The position numbers and the translations under genes are program-made. Positions 1 through 8,897 of a stretch of 47,989 nucleotides of DNA are shown piece after piece. Under the pieces are notes generated by a model, which did no database searches, was not told the DNA's origin, and saw only the letters and a list, made by a program, of their open reading frames with translations. This DNA comes from Jaenimonas drosophilae (lineage: Eukaryota; Euglenozoa; Kinetoplastea; Trypanosomatida; Trypanosomatidae). The DNA lies in assembly GCA_030849065.1 (NCBI GenBank), contig JASAON010001531.1, positions 1 through 47,989 on the forward strand. The letters run 5' to 3'. Numbering within the stretch: position 1 is the first letter of the stretch; every line of letters starts with the position of its first letter.

Positions 1-727
1 TCCCTCTCTACGACACTACAGACTCCTTGTATAGTAGGCTTCACACCTCTACACTCCATCTTTTCTCCCCTTACTGACCTCTTTCCTTTCCCTCCTCACA
101 CGGACTGCGTCACACATAGAAGTGACTCCCTCCCACTCTTTCACTGTCAAACAAGTGAAGAGATGTGTTTCTAATGTTGTGTGTTGAATTCTTTGCCTTT
201 TGTGGAACATGTGATTTTTTCAATTATGTTTTTTTGTATATTGGGTTTGTGACAAACTGCTGTGTGGTAATTGAAAGCGTTTCTTTTTGGTATTTTTGTT
301 TTTGGATTTGGTGCAGAGTTAGCAAGTGCTTTTTTGTTGTACACTGTGTTTATATGATTGCTCCATTTCCATGCGTTGATGTTTTTCCATGTTGCGGATT
401 GGAAGAGTGTGGTATTTGTTTGTGTTGGTGGCAATTGATTTTTTGTTTCCGTTGCTACATTTCTTTTGTTTTGTGTGGGTATCATTTCAGGTGTGGGAAG
501 AGTTTGATGCTTGACCTGACTATTGCTGATTGTTCTGATGGTGGAGGTGTTCATGAATCTGTGTGGAGTGAGACATTATGTGAGTGTATTGTGCGCGGCT
601 TTCTTTCGTTTCTTTTTGAAGGCTATGACAAAGGTGATAGGAAACGTGTCGTTGACGTTATTGGTTGCGTAGGTGCTAGGTTGTTTTGTCGGTTGAGTGG
701 TTGCTGGCAGTGTGGGCCGACTCCTCC
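1..727 (+). other. T/G-rich leader, no convincing gene
   Basis: Bases 1-160 are pyrimidine-rich and could be a splice-acceptor region. Bases 165-727 are strongly T- and G-rich. An ATG at 174 opens about 187 codons rich in Cys, Phe and Trp, with T-ending codons unlike the neighbouring genes, and this frame runs past the start of the next gene. I read it as untranslated sequence kept open by composition. A second tract at 600-620 ends in AG at 621-622, followed by a short upstream ORF (624-671, 15 codons). Either AG could be the acceptor for the gene at 728. Confidence 0.5.
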
Positions 728-2560
728 ATGCGGCTGACACGTAGTAACCGGAAGGCCGCACAAAAAGTGAAGGTTTCCAATGCCTTTGAAGCCAAAGTGG
801 GTAAACGAAGAGCAGCTATCAAGATTCCTTCGTCTAGGGTTCTGTTTACACTTCTGATTGCATGTCCGGTTGTGAGAAAATACTCGAATAATGTTATAAA
901 TGAGGATGAAGTGACAGGTAGATGCACAGATGGTGTGCCGCACTCCAGCCTGCGGCGTCTGCGGACTCGTCCGTGGATGGCAGATAGTGACGGCCTCTCC
1001 TGTGTGTCGTATGGAAGCGATTTCATTTCAAGTGGCCATGCAACAACTTCCGAAGCCGCACCTGCAGCCACACGCGCTGATGAGGACAGCCTAGTACGCC
1101 TGGTTACGACTCCTGTGGTTCGAAGGTCAGGTTTGGGAGAAGATGCGATTGATGCAAAACAAATGAACGAGAATGCTGAATGCTCTGCATCTGGTGCCAA
1201 TAATCCAAACAACCTGCAGTTGGTGCGCCTACTGACTCGTCCACTGAATGCGGATCAGGACGGGATATCCTGTGCGTCATTTGGAAGCGATTTCATTTCA
1301 AGTGGCCATGCAACAACTTCCGAAGCCGCACCTGCAGCCACACGCGCTGATGAGGACAGCCTAGTACNCGCACCTGCAGCCACGCGCGCTGATGAGGACA
1401 GCCTAGTACGCCTGGTTACGACCCCTGTGGTTCGAAGGTCAGGTTTGGGAGAAGATGCGATTGATGCAAAACAAATGAACGAGAATGCTGAATGCTCTGT
1501 GTCCAATACTCATCTACCTGCCGGCCTGCTTCTGGTGGACCTAGTGACTCGTCCATGGATTGACAATTGTAATAAGTGGAAGCCCACTCAATGCGGAAAC
1601 GGAAGTGATTTCATCTCATGTGGCCACGTAGCAACCTCAGAGATACAACATGCAGTGCCTGCCACACACCCTGATGAGAACCTCGTACGTCTGGTTGCGA
1701 CCCCAGTGGTGCGAAGGGTGGTTTTGGGCGAAGATGGGGTTGATGTTGCGAAGCAAATGATTGAGGATGCCGAGAGCTCTGCATCTGGTGCCTATAATCC
1801 AAACAACCTGCAGTTGGTGCGCCTAGTGACTCGTCCACTGAATGCGGATCAGGACGGGCTCTCCTGTGCGTCATTTGGAAGCGATTTCATTTCAAGTGGC
1901 CATGCAACAACTTCCGAAGCCGCACCTGCAGCCACGCGCGCTGATGAGGACAGCCTAGTACGCCTGGTTACGACCCCTGTGGTTCGAAGGACAGTTGCGG
2001 GCAAAGATGGGTTTGATGCTGAGAAGCTGATGAGTGAGGATGCCGATTGCTCTACGGCCGCTGCCCATCAATTAAACGACCTTCAGCTGGTGCGCCTAGT
2101 GACTCGCCCATTGACGGCCCATCGAACTTCTGAAGAATTTCCACAGTTGGGATGCTCTACTCTCTCGAGTGCGAGCGACAGTTTCGCAAATCATTGTTTG
2201 GGTGAAGGTGTTCAGCTACACCAGCTGAGGACGTGCCCGGTGGTGTTGAGATGTGAAAGGAGCCATGCTGCCTTGACCCCGCCACCCAAGGAGGGAGCGG
2301 CGTCCATCTCGCCTTCTGTGGAGCTGGCTCGTCTGGTCACACGCCCATGGAATTATGCAGAAGGGGGTGAACGAGTGCGTCATTCACAGCATGTATATGT
2401 GCGACCTTCAACCAGCGTCAAGGGCAGAAACCATGTGACGCCTCAGCAGTTTTCCAATACGCCGGAGGACCATGGCACTGAGAGTTACGAATCGCTACTC
2501 AAAGACCTGTCGTTCCCAGCGGATGACGATCGCTTCGCCATCTTCAAGGGTGTCTTCTAA
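728..2560 (+). CDS. Tandem-repeat protein with alternating LVTRP / LVTTPVVRR motifs (contains assembly gap)
   Basis: I do not recognise this family. About 610 residues from the first ATG (728); the open frame extends upstream only through non-ATG codons. The body is built of roughly 90-residue units. Each unit has an A motif (RL-x-TRP-[WL]), a Ser/Thr/Ala-rich linker (GSDFISSGHATTSEAAP), and about 40 residues later a B motif (VRLVTTPVVRR) followed by an acidic linker. About six A and five B motifs can be followed, the outer ones degenerate. The basic N-terminus (RSNRK, KRRAAIK) is not repeated, and the C-terminus is acidic. There is no signal peptide or membrane segment. At the DNA level the unit starting near 1012 is almost identical to those near 1282 and 1877, so the copies are being homogenised. 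A single n at 1368 sits between two copies of the same ~40-bp sequence, so the repeat was not resolved and the true length is unknown. Confidence 0.7.
   Translation: MRLTRSNRKAAQKVKVSNAFEAKVGKRRAAIKIPSSRVLFTLLIACPVVRKYSNNVINEDEVTGRCTDGVPHSSLRRLRTRPWMADSDGLSCVSYGSDFISSGHATTSEAAPAATRADEDSLVRLVTTPVVRRSGLGEDAIDAKQMNENAECSASGANNPNNLQLVRLLTRPLNADQDGISCASFGSDFISSGHATTSEAAPAATRADEDSLVXAPAATRADEDSLVRLVTTPVVRRSGLGEDAIDAKQMNENAECSVSNTHLPAGLLLVDLVTRPWIDNCNKWKPTQCGNGSDFISCGHVATSEIQHAVPATHPDENLVRLVATPVVRRVVLGEDGVDVAKQMIEDAESSASGAYNPNNLQLVRLVTRPLNADQDGLSCASFGSDFISSGHATTSEAAPAATRADEDSLVRLVTTPVVRRTVAGKDGFDAEKLMSEDADCSTAAAHQLNDLQLVRLVTRPLTAHRTSEEFPQLGCSTLSSASDSFANHCLGEGVQLHQLRTCPVVLRCERSHAALTPPPKEGAASISPSVELARLVTRPWNYAEGGERVRHSQHVYVRPSTSVKGRNHVTPQQFSNTPEDHGTESYESLLKDLSFPADDDRFAIFKGVF
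1012..1985 (+). repeat. Near-identical coding repeats within the repeat protein gene
   Basis: A segment encoding the Ser/Thr/Ala linker and B motif recurs almost unchanged at about 1012-1110, 1282-1367, 1370-1430 (partial, after the n) and 1877-1985. The copies flanking the n differ at one visible base (ccacacgcg before, ccacgcgcg after). The repeats are in frame and one full unit is about 270 bp. Confidence 0.85.
1368..1368. other. Assembly gap (single n) inside a coding repeat
   Basis: The only ambiguous base in the window. The same ~40-bp repeat segment ends just before it and starts again just after it, which is what joining two contigs across an uncollapsed repeat would give. The frame stays open across it (codon cnc), but the number of repeat units cannot be trusted. 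Confidence 0.9.
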
Positions 2561-2786
2561 CTTGTGTGGCAAGCTTCGTGGTCCATCGTTACGATCCTCA
2601 AACGGACAATGCTGAGTTGCCAACGTGTCCTGGGTATTCCTTCAACTTTTGTGTTCATCACTTTGTAATTCTACTTCTTCTTCTACTCTATACTCAATGA
2701 TGTATGGTGAACTGCCTTCATGAGAGAAGTTCTTCAGGACACTTCATCGCTTAGTACCTTTTCCAGCACGACGTACGGCACACAAA

Positions 2787-3197
2787 ATGCATCGACAAGG
2801 AGAAGACGAAGCAGCTTTTGCTGACCCAAATTCGGCACCTTATGGCCACGGCAGCGACATCCGCGTTGCACAGCACCGAGAGGAACAGAACCACGAAGCT
2901 TCGCTCAGCGGACCCACCAACAACAACGACATCGTAAACAGCTCCGCTCTGCAGACTACGCCCGAGGTTGAAGCCGAGAGCTGGGCTCACTGGGCAACAC
3001 GGCAGGTGTACAATGGAAGTATTTATCTGGTGAGTGGACTCTACTCTGCCGTCATGGTGACGTGGCGGTTTGAGAAGCCGGATGAGACGGTTGTATCAGG
3101 AGTACAGAATACCTACTGGAAAGCTCCTGCTACAGCTGAGCCATCTGCCAGCGTGGTCCCAGTAACTGGCAGCAATCCCTTCTCGCGAGAGGTGTAA
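2787..3197 (+). CDS. Small unknown protein with one hydrophobic segment
   Basis: 136 residues starting at an ATG, 20 bp downstream of a pyrimidine tract ending in AG (2765-2766). The N-terminal half is polar and acidic (EDEAAF, Asn-rich NNND stretch). The C-terminal half holds a Trp-rich amphipathic stretch (ESWAHWATRQ) followed by a moderately hydrophobic run, GSIYLVSGLYSAVMVTW, at about residues 76-92, which could associate with or cross a membrane. There is no signal peptide or known motif. It sits in the same orientation as its neighbours with normal intergenic spacing, so I consider it a real, probably kinetoplastid-specific gene. No function can be assigned. Confidence 0.6.
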   Translation: MHRQGEDEAAFADPNSAPYGHGSDIRVAQHREEQNHEASLSGPTNNNDIVNSSALQTTPEVEAESWAHWATRQVYNGSIYLVSGLYSAVMVTWRFEKPDETVVSGVQNTYWKAPATAEPSASVVPVTGSNPFSREV

Positions 3198-3726
3198 TCT
3201 CATCTGGCTACCTCCATCGTTGCTTGTTGTTGCTACGGAGGAAGCAGCATAGACCAAGTAGCCAAGGATACTCATGAATACCAATTGTACGAAGTACATT
3301 CATTCGAGCGTCAGTGCTGAACAGTCCGTCCGCGCGGAATCACATGAATACACCGAAAGCTGTCATTTCCAATTGCATTTTTCTTCGTTGCGCACATTTG
3401 CTCGTTGATCATCATGTGGAGCTCGTACTACCTCAGATGCATTTCAACAACAACACTCTACTTGCTCTAGCATGTCGGTGATGTCTGTAGAGGAAGCATC
3501 TTCACTGTGGCAGTCCATGTATTCAACCTTGTTCTATCCTGTTTCTCTCTCTCTCTCTGTTGTTTTGGTGTTGTGTTACTTCACAAGCGACATTTGCTCT
3601 TAGCGCGGAGCCAACAAACAATCTAATCCTGGAAAACAATCTAACGTGCGCACGGCAACCACCTGAACGCGTGCCGTGCGTTTCCTCCAGGCCTTCCGTA
3701 GCAAGATCAGCATTCAACTGAGCCTT
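3198..3726 (+). other. Intergenic UTR region with CT microsatellite
   Basis: Non-coding. A pyrimidine run with CT dinucleotides (about 3540-3560) followed by AG at 3586-3587, and a weaker tract ending in AG at 3689-3690, are candidate trans-splice acceptors for the JGT gene. Nothing else is recognisable. Confidence 0.5.
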
Positions 3727-6216
3727 ATGTTTCCGCTTAATATAACGACCGCTGTGGCGGCTGCGCCGAGTGCTGCAGACGTCGCTCCCTCCCCAGCCGT
3801 GGAGGAGCAGCCGCCCTCTCATCCTAGCTTGGATCACCAGGCAAGGCTGCCAACTAGTTTTGACGTGGAGGATGAGTCCCGGACCCCAGACTCGTCGGGG
3901 TCATCGACGTCCTCGCCAACCATCTCGCCCGCCAGCCATACCCCCATTCATGACGTTGAGCCGTATCCACATTGCCCAATCTTCGTCCCTAGCAAGGGAC
4001 GCTCGGAGATGGAGCGTGGTACGCTCGCGATGCTCGTCCGCGAGCTGATTCCATTTGCGGTGGTGGTGGAAAAGGAGGAGGAAGCTGCGTATGGGCAGCT
4101 TCTCGACCGCTTGGTGTATCAGAACTTTGGTGTGGCTGACATGACGGCAGACGCTGGCGGAACCACCACAGTATGCCCTCCCATTGGTGGATCCCATGGG
4201 GAAGACGACGTTCCTGGTCGTTATGATCATTTGTTTGCCAAGGGAGCCGATGTCGAGCAGACGCAGGCGGAGCGCGAAGCACGTGCTCGGGATGCTGCGA
4301 TGAAGCGTGTGTCATCTGTCTTTCACAATGGATTTCAATTTGTTCCTCCTGGGGTTGCAGTGAACTCCGATTCAACCACCAACAAGTACTCAGCCGCTTT
4401 CACCCTGCGTGATGTGTCTGCGGTTCGCTCCTTGTTTAAGGTCAAGACGATGCATGAGAGCGACAAGGGTGTATCATACGTTCGCAACTACATCCTCCAC
4501 GTCTTGGCACCACAGGCCATGGTAAGCGCCGGCATTCATACCGGACTCTCTGAGCTCGGCTATGGAGATGTGAAGATGCTGGACCTGAACGAGCTGCGCC
4601 TGGAAGGATGCAGCGTGGAGTTGCTTGTGGCGGTGGAGGAGTCCGAGAAGGAAGAGGCACGCTTTGCTGCAAATCCACCTCACAGTCTCTATGGTTTCTA
4701 TTGGGTGCTTGATGACGATATCTTCTACTTCAACCAATCGAGAACAGATCGCCAAAAAAATGTTCGAATTTCCACGCGAGAGGCTATGCGGCAGTGTGAG
4801 AGCCGCCTGAGGCACTTGCGGGAGAAGACTTTGGCTTCTGCCACGGCATCGAGCAGTGCATCCCCGTCGAACTCTCAGCCCACAGCCACCATGACATATC
4901 GCATTAATCCAAACGTGGGACGGGAGAGGTTCACTGGTCGAGAAGATATGATGCTCAACAACACAACACACTCGAGTGGGAGTCCAATGACACTGGAAAC
5001 GTACGACCTCTATAGCAAAACCGCCTGCTTTTCGTTGGAGTACAGCCGCTACGCCTACACCTACGACGATAGTGCCATGGCAGTGAACAGCTACAACAAC
5101 ATCGCCTGCTTGTGGAACTACAGGCTGCTGCACAACCCACAAAGTGAAAAATTCTTCCCAGAAGGTCTCCCTACAGTGCGCACCCCATTTGAGGTGCTGA
5201 ACTACTACGGTGACAGCAAAATGCTGTGGTACCGTCTTCCTGTTCGTGAAGACTACGACTTCACGCTGCAGCTCATTGCACGTGGCATGCATACCGTCCG
5301 CTTCCGCAGCCTCTCCTTTGAGGTTCCCCAGATGGCCAAGCTGAAGGGTGGGATGACGGACTACTACAAGAACTGTGTGGATGAGATACGTGAACAAAAC
5401 CACCTCTTTGTGTCCATGTGGCCCTCCGTCTCGCAGCTCTGCCTGAAGGGGAAGAACTCAACGGAGCGCGAGGACATTCGGGTGGAGTGGAAGTTGCTAC
5501 ACCCATCACGGGCGAGGCATCCAGGGGCTTTTCTCTTCCTTCGTGAGCCACTGCCGCAGCTACAGCCGCCACGACGTAGCCCTGCTGGCTCCCCTCCAGA
5601 TGCTTCACCCGTCGAGGCACCCCAACCCATCTCCCCATCCGCTCCTGTGGTTCTGCGGCAGCAGAAGCAGCCTCCTATCATCCTGAAGCGCCCCCGAGAG
5701 GATGAGCTCCTGCTCGCACCACCGCCCGACATGAGCTCACTGCCCATTGACAGCGCCGTGGCCTCGGCCATCGACATCTCTAAGGCCGCAGAATCCGACG
5801 CACTGGAGCTCCCAACAGACTCATCCAACCGCTCACAGTGGAGGGGCTACACAGTTGAACGGTGGCGTGAGTTGCACCCAGCAGAGGCCGCCAGGTTGGG
5901 CTTGGAGCTTCTGGAGCAAGTTTCACCGGGGCAAACGGTGGCCGTTGTGCTGCCACTCTTTTCTCAAAGGCCGCCACTTGTTCTGGCTACAGTGATTGAG
6001 GAGTCGCGTATCGATGGGGAAACCGTCTGGACGGTCATTGCACAGCGCGTTCGCGGCATCCCAGTGCTGACGGTGCGGCACTGCTTCGCCAGACCATCGG
6101 ATGATATTGGTGGTATCGATGGAGCCTGCCAACGTATTGATGCCTTCTTTGAGCACGTGGATGGGGAGAAGAATGCACAGCGACGTCGAGAGCAGGAACT
6201 GCTGTTGGATGACTGA
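3727..6216 (+). CDS. JGT: Base J glucosyltransferase (TET/JBP-associated GT)
   Basis: 829 residues from ATG 3727; the frame continues upstream only through non-ATG codons. Probable function: transfer of glucose to 5-hydroxymethyluracil in nuclear DNA, the second step of base J synthesis after thymidine hydroxylation by JBP1/JBP2. Motifs of the TET/JBP-associated glycosyltransferase family are visible: PSKGR at 88-92 opening the GT-A core (nucleotide-sugar side), WVLDDDI at 326-332 with the metal-binding DDD 329-331, and EDYDF at 508-512 followed by the R-T-V-R-F strand. The N-terminal 80 residues are Ser/Pro/Ala-rich and disordered. After a Pro-rich linker (about 610-690) comes a separate C-terminal region of about 130 residues that looks beta-rich (GQTVAVVLPLF, ETVWTVIAQRV). 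It lies directly upstream of SMT, as I recall for other trypanosomatids. A general glycosyltransferase is the alternative, but the motif set is specific. Confidence 0.9.
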   Translation: MFPLNITTAVAAAPSAADVAPSPAVEEQPPSHPSLDHQARLPTSFDVEDESRTPDSSGSSTSSPTISPASHTPIHDVEPYPHCPIFVPSKGRSEMERGTLAMLVRELIPFAVVVEKEEEAAYGQLLDRLVYQNFGVADMTADAGGTTTVCPPIGGSHGEDDVPGRYDHLFAKGADVEQTQAEREARARDAAMKRVSSVFHNGFQFVPPGVAVNSDSTTNKYSAAFTLRDVSAVRSLFKVKTMHESDKGVSYVRNYILHVLAPQAMVSAGIHTGLSELGYGDVKMLDLNELRLEGCSVELLVAVEESEKEEARFAANPPHSLYGFYWVLDDDIFYFNQSRTDRQKNVRISTREAMRQCESRLRHLREKTLASATASSSASPSNSQPTATMTYRINPNVGRERFTGREDMMLNNTTHSSGSPMTLETYDLYSKTACFSLEYSRYAYTYDDSAMAVNSYNNIACLWNYRLLHNPQSEKFFPEGLPTVRTPFEVLNYYGDSKMLWYRLPVREDYDFTLQLIARGMHTVRFRSLSFEVPQMAKLKGGMTDYYKNCVDEIREQNHLFVSMWPSVSQLCLKGKNSTEREDIRVEWKLLHPSRARHPGAFLFLREPLPQLQPPRRSPAGSPPDASPVEAPQPISPSAPVVLRQQKQPPIILKRPREDELLLAPPPDMSSLPIDSAVASAIDISKAAESDALELPTDSSNRSQWRGYTVERWRELHPAEAARLGLELLEQVSPGQTVAVVLPLFSQRPPLVLATVIEESRIDGETVWTVIAQRVRGIPVLTVRHCFARPSDDIGGIDGACQRIDAFFEHVDGEKNAQRRREQELLLDD

Positions 6217-6540
6217 TCACGCCCTTTTTTCCTCTGTTCTCCTACAATTTCGCTCAACCTGCATTGGCGCTACATTTGCTTGCGACGCACGACTTGATGA
6301 ACTCATGCGGTCGTGCAGCATCCACACTTATAGATGCCGGCTCAGCACAGAGAGCGAATAGAAGCAACACCGCGTGGTGTTTGTGAAGCGCACCTATTCC
6401 GCTCTTGTGAGTTACTCGATAAAAGAACAAGAACAACATGTGTTCATCAGGAGGTATGAGGGTGAGCTAGCCTCGAGCTCCATCCTCATTCCGTAGGTGT
6501 TCTTCATGCCTGCTTTCAGCCCTGCTTGCGTACCCTATTC

Positions 6541-6565
6541 GTCTATCTTTTTTTTTCTTGTACAG
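6541..6565 (+). promoter_or_regulatory. Polypyrimidine tract and splice acceptor for SMT
   Basis: An almost pure pyrimidine run ending in ttgtacAG (AG 6564-6565), 119 bp before the SMT ATG. No ATG lies between it and 6684, so this acceptor fixes the SMT start. Confidence 0.75.
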
Positions 6566-6683
6566 TTTCTGCAACACGTTAGTCATACATACTCAACACC
6601 AAACAACAAACATCTCCCAATCCACATCCGGTGATCCCGTCCATCAACCTCCTTCTTTTATACCGTACCCAACTCGCGAAGAC

Positions 6684-7739
6684 ATGTCCGCTGGCAACGT
6701 GAGCTCCCCAACGCAGCTGATGCGTTTCCGCAAGGATGGCGACGTCAACAAGGATGTTGGCACCACCGCCGATCGTTTCCGCGACCGCTTCGAAAAGGCT
6801 TCGATGGAGGACCGCAAGGCTGCCACCACCACCATGGTCAATGAGTACTACGACCTCGTCACGGACTTCTACGAGTACGGCTGGGGCCAAAACTTCCACT
6901 TTGCCCCACGCTACAGCGGTGAGACCTTCTTCGAGTCCATTGCCCGACACGAGCACTTCCTCGCCTCCACCGGAGGCTTCAAGGAGGGTGATAAGATCGT
7001 GGACCTGGGCTGCGGCGTGGGTGGCCCGGCACGCAACATGGTCCGCCTCACGCGGTGCCACGTGACGGGGGTGAACAATAATGATTACCAAATCAGCCGT
7101 GCCCGCCACCACGACGCCAAGAACGGCATGTCCAACTACCTGGACTACTGCAAGACAGACTTCTGCAGCATGGGATTCGCGGACAACACCTTTGATGGTG
7201 CCTATGCCATTGAGGCCACTTGCCACGCCAAGGATAAGGTGAAGTGCTACAGCGAGATTCTCCGCGTCATCAAGCCGGGCACGTGCTTCGTCGTCTACGA
7301 ATGGTGCATGACGGATAAGTATGACCCGAAGAATGCCTTCCACCGTGAGATTAAGCACAAGATTGAGCTTGGCGATGGACTTCCTGAGATGGAAACAACC
7401 GCGGAGGTGGAGAAGGCAATGCGTGCCGCGGGCTTCGAGGTGGAGGCCGCCTTCGATGTGATTGAGCAGTTCAAGGCGAGCCCCATCAAGAACATTCCGT
7501 GGTATCAGCCCCTTCAGGGAAGCTACACCTCACTCTCTGGTATTCGCTCCACCCCTCTTGGACGTATGTTCACGCACGTCATGTGCCGCACTCTTGAGAT
7601 GCTCCGCCTTGCACCAAAGGGAACGTACAAGGCAACGGAAATCCTGGAAGAGGCGGCCTTCAGCCTTACCAAGGGTGGAGAGCTCGGTATCTTCACACCC
7701 GCCTTCTACGTTCGTGGACGTAAGCCTATGCCTCAATAG
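6684..7739 (+). CDS. SMT: Sterol 24-C-methyltransferase
   Basis: 351 residues, the usual family length (about 350). It adds a methyl group from S-adenosylmethionine to C24 of the sterol side chain, the committed step toward ergostane-type sterols, which mammals lack. Start at ATG 6684 (MSAGN), the first ATG after the acceptor at 6564-6565. Visible motifs: the aromatic sterol-binding region FYEYGWGQNFHF from residue 62; the SAM-binding glycine loop VDLGCGVGGPARNM at 106-119; EATCHAKDK, conserved in ERG6 proteins; the YEWCMTDKYDP segment; and the C-terminal Sterol_MT_C region. There is no targeting peptide. Only one copy is present here, whereas I recall tandem copies in Leishmania. Confidence 0.97.
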   Translation: MSAGNVSSPTQLMRFRKDGDVNKDVGTTADRFRDRFEKASMEDRKAATTTMVNEYYDLVTDFYEYGWGQNFHFAPRYSGETFFESIARHEHFLASTGGFKEGDKIVDLGCGVGGPARNMVRLTRCHVTGVNNNDYQISRARHHDAKNGMSNYLDYCKTDFCSMGFADNTFDGAYAIEATCHAKDKVKCYSEILRVIKPGTCFVVYEWCMTDKYDPKNAFHREIKHKIELGDGLPEMETTAEVEKAMRAAGFEVEAAFDVIEQFKASPIKNIPWYQPLQGSYTSLSGIRSTPLGRMFTHVMCRTLEMLRLAPKGTYKATEILEEAAFSLTKGGELGIFTPAFYVRGRKPMPQ

Positions 7740-8897
7740 ATGCGAACATAGTTCATTTAGCCTTCCTATCATACGCAATCACTCCGGTGGAGGTGGGCGC
7801 GCCCGACTGTGGATGACTATACCAACCACACGTCAGATGTGCCACGCACCGTATGCAGTTTTTGGTAGCACAATCACCCCCGTACGTGTTGTACATCTAT
7901 CACACGCCTGGTATTCCTGGGAGCTGTCTATGTAGCTCGTTGCACGGAGTGACGGCAGCGACTGAGGAAGCAAACACTTCACGGATGCGAAGAAGCGTTT
8001 CTATAGAACGAGGGCACGAGACGAGGACGACCTCACGAACCTTCTTTTTTATTTCGTTCTGCCATGATATGAAGATTGAACGAACCCCGGTGAGGCGGCT
8101 TCCATGTTGTTTCCAGCGTGTATCATTTCTGGACTGCACACACGTCTTGTTGTGTGAATCCATAGATGCACGTTCACTCCGCGCTTCCTAGCCAGTGAGG
8201 TATGGGTATGGTTGCTGTGCGGTGCCCCGTATATGATTTTCTGGCATGCTTTTTCCTTGTTGCTGCGCTCATGCCAACACAGGTTAGCAAGATGTGATGC
8301 TGAGCATGTGAAGATTGTAGTGAAGGCTAACTGGATATGACTACTCGTTCTGTCAAGCATATTTTTGTTCATTCGTTTTTTCTCTTTTTTTTTCTGGAAC
8401 ATCAGCTCTCTCTCAATGCGGTGCCATCTTGACGGCGGCCTTCGCGCGATGCCGACCGAAGCTGTACGCGATGTGAGAGAGGCAGAGGGAGAGAGAGAGA
8501 GAGGAAGTGTGTCTTCTACACAAGGTTTGGCAGATCGACCTCCCTCGTTCATGATGTTTGGTATTGTTTGCTGTGTTTGTAGTACGGGTGTCGGCGGTAC
8601 CTTTAAAAGGACGACACTCAATCATAACTTGAATACAACACGCCAGAATTTGGCCTCGTATTCTCACATCCATCAGCTTCAAGTGAAGACACATGGTGAG
8701 TTCTACCGAGGGCTGTGGAACTCTAGTGCTGTGAGATACAGTGATCGCTGCCACACATCTGTGCTTCATTCGCCACCCTCACTCTTCTGTCTTGTATTAC
8801 AACATTTGTATTAAGCATCTCATACAGTGCGGGTTGGTCCACATCAGCCCATCCTCCTCTTGTACCTTCATCTACTAGACGGCCCTGCTGCTTCATC
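7740..8897 (+). other. 1.16-kb spacer without a supported gene
   Basis: It holds the SMT 3' UTR and the next 5' UTR. A GA microsatellite lies at about 8489-8503. The longest + frame (8365-8814) begins in a T-run, crosses the GA repeat and has no recognisable motif, so I reject it. A pyrimidine stretch (8848-8876) ends in AG at 8877-8878, 20 bp before the next ATG. I see no tRNA or clear snoRNA. Confidence 0.5.

Noticed and set aside
174..737. 187-codon Cys/Phe/Trp-rich open frame
   Set aside because: T-ending codons unlike the real genes, no recognisable motif, overlaps the next gene start; explained by T/G-rich composition.
4474..5403. 309-codon minus-strand frame opposite JGT
   Set aside because: Antisense shadow of a strongly supported gene; the same holds for other long minus-strand frames, such as those opposite Nup96, the DPP8-like gene and CCP5.
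8365..8814. 149-codon open frame in the spacer after SMT
   Set aside because: It runs from a T-tract through a GA microsatellite with no coherent protein features.
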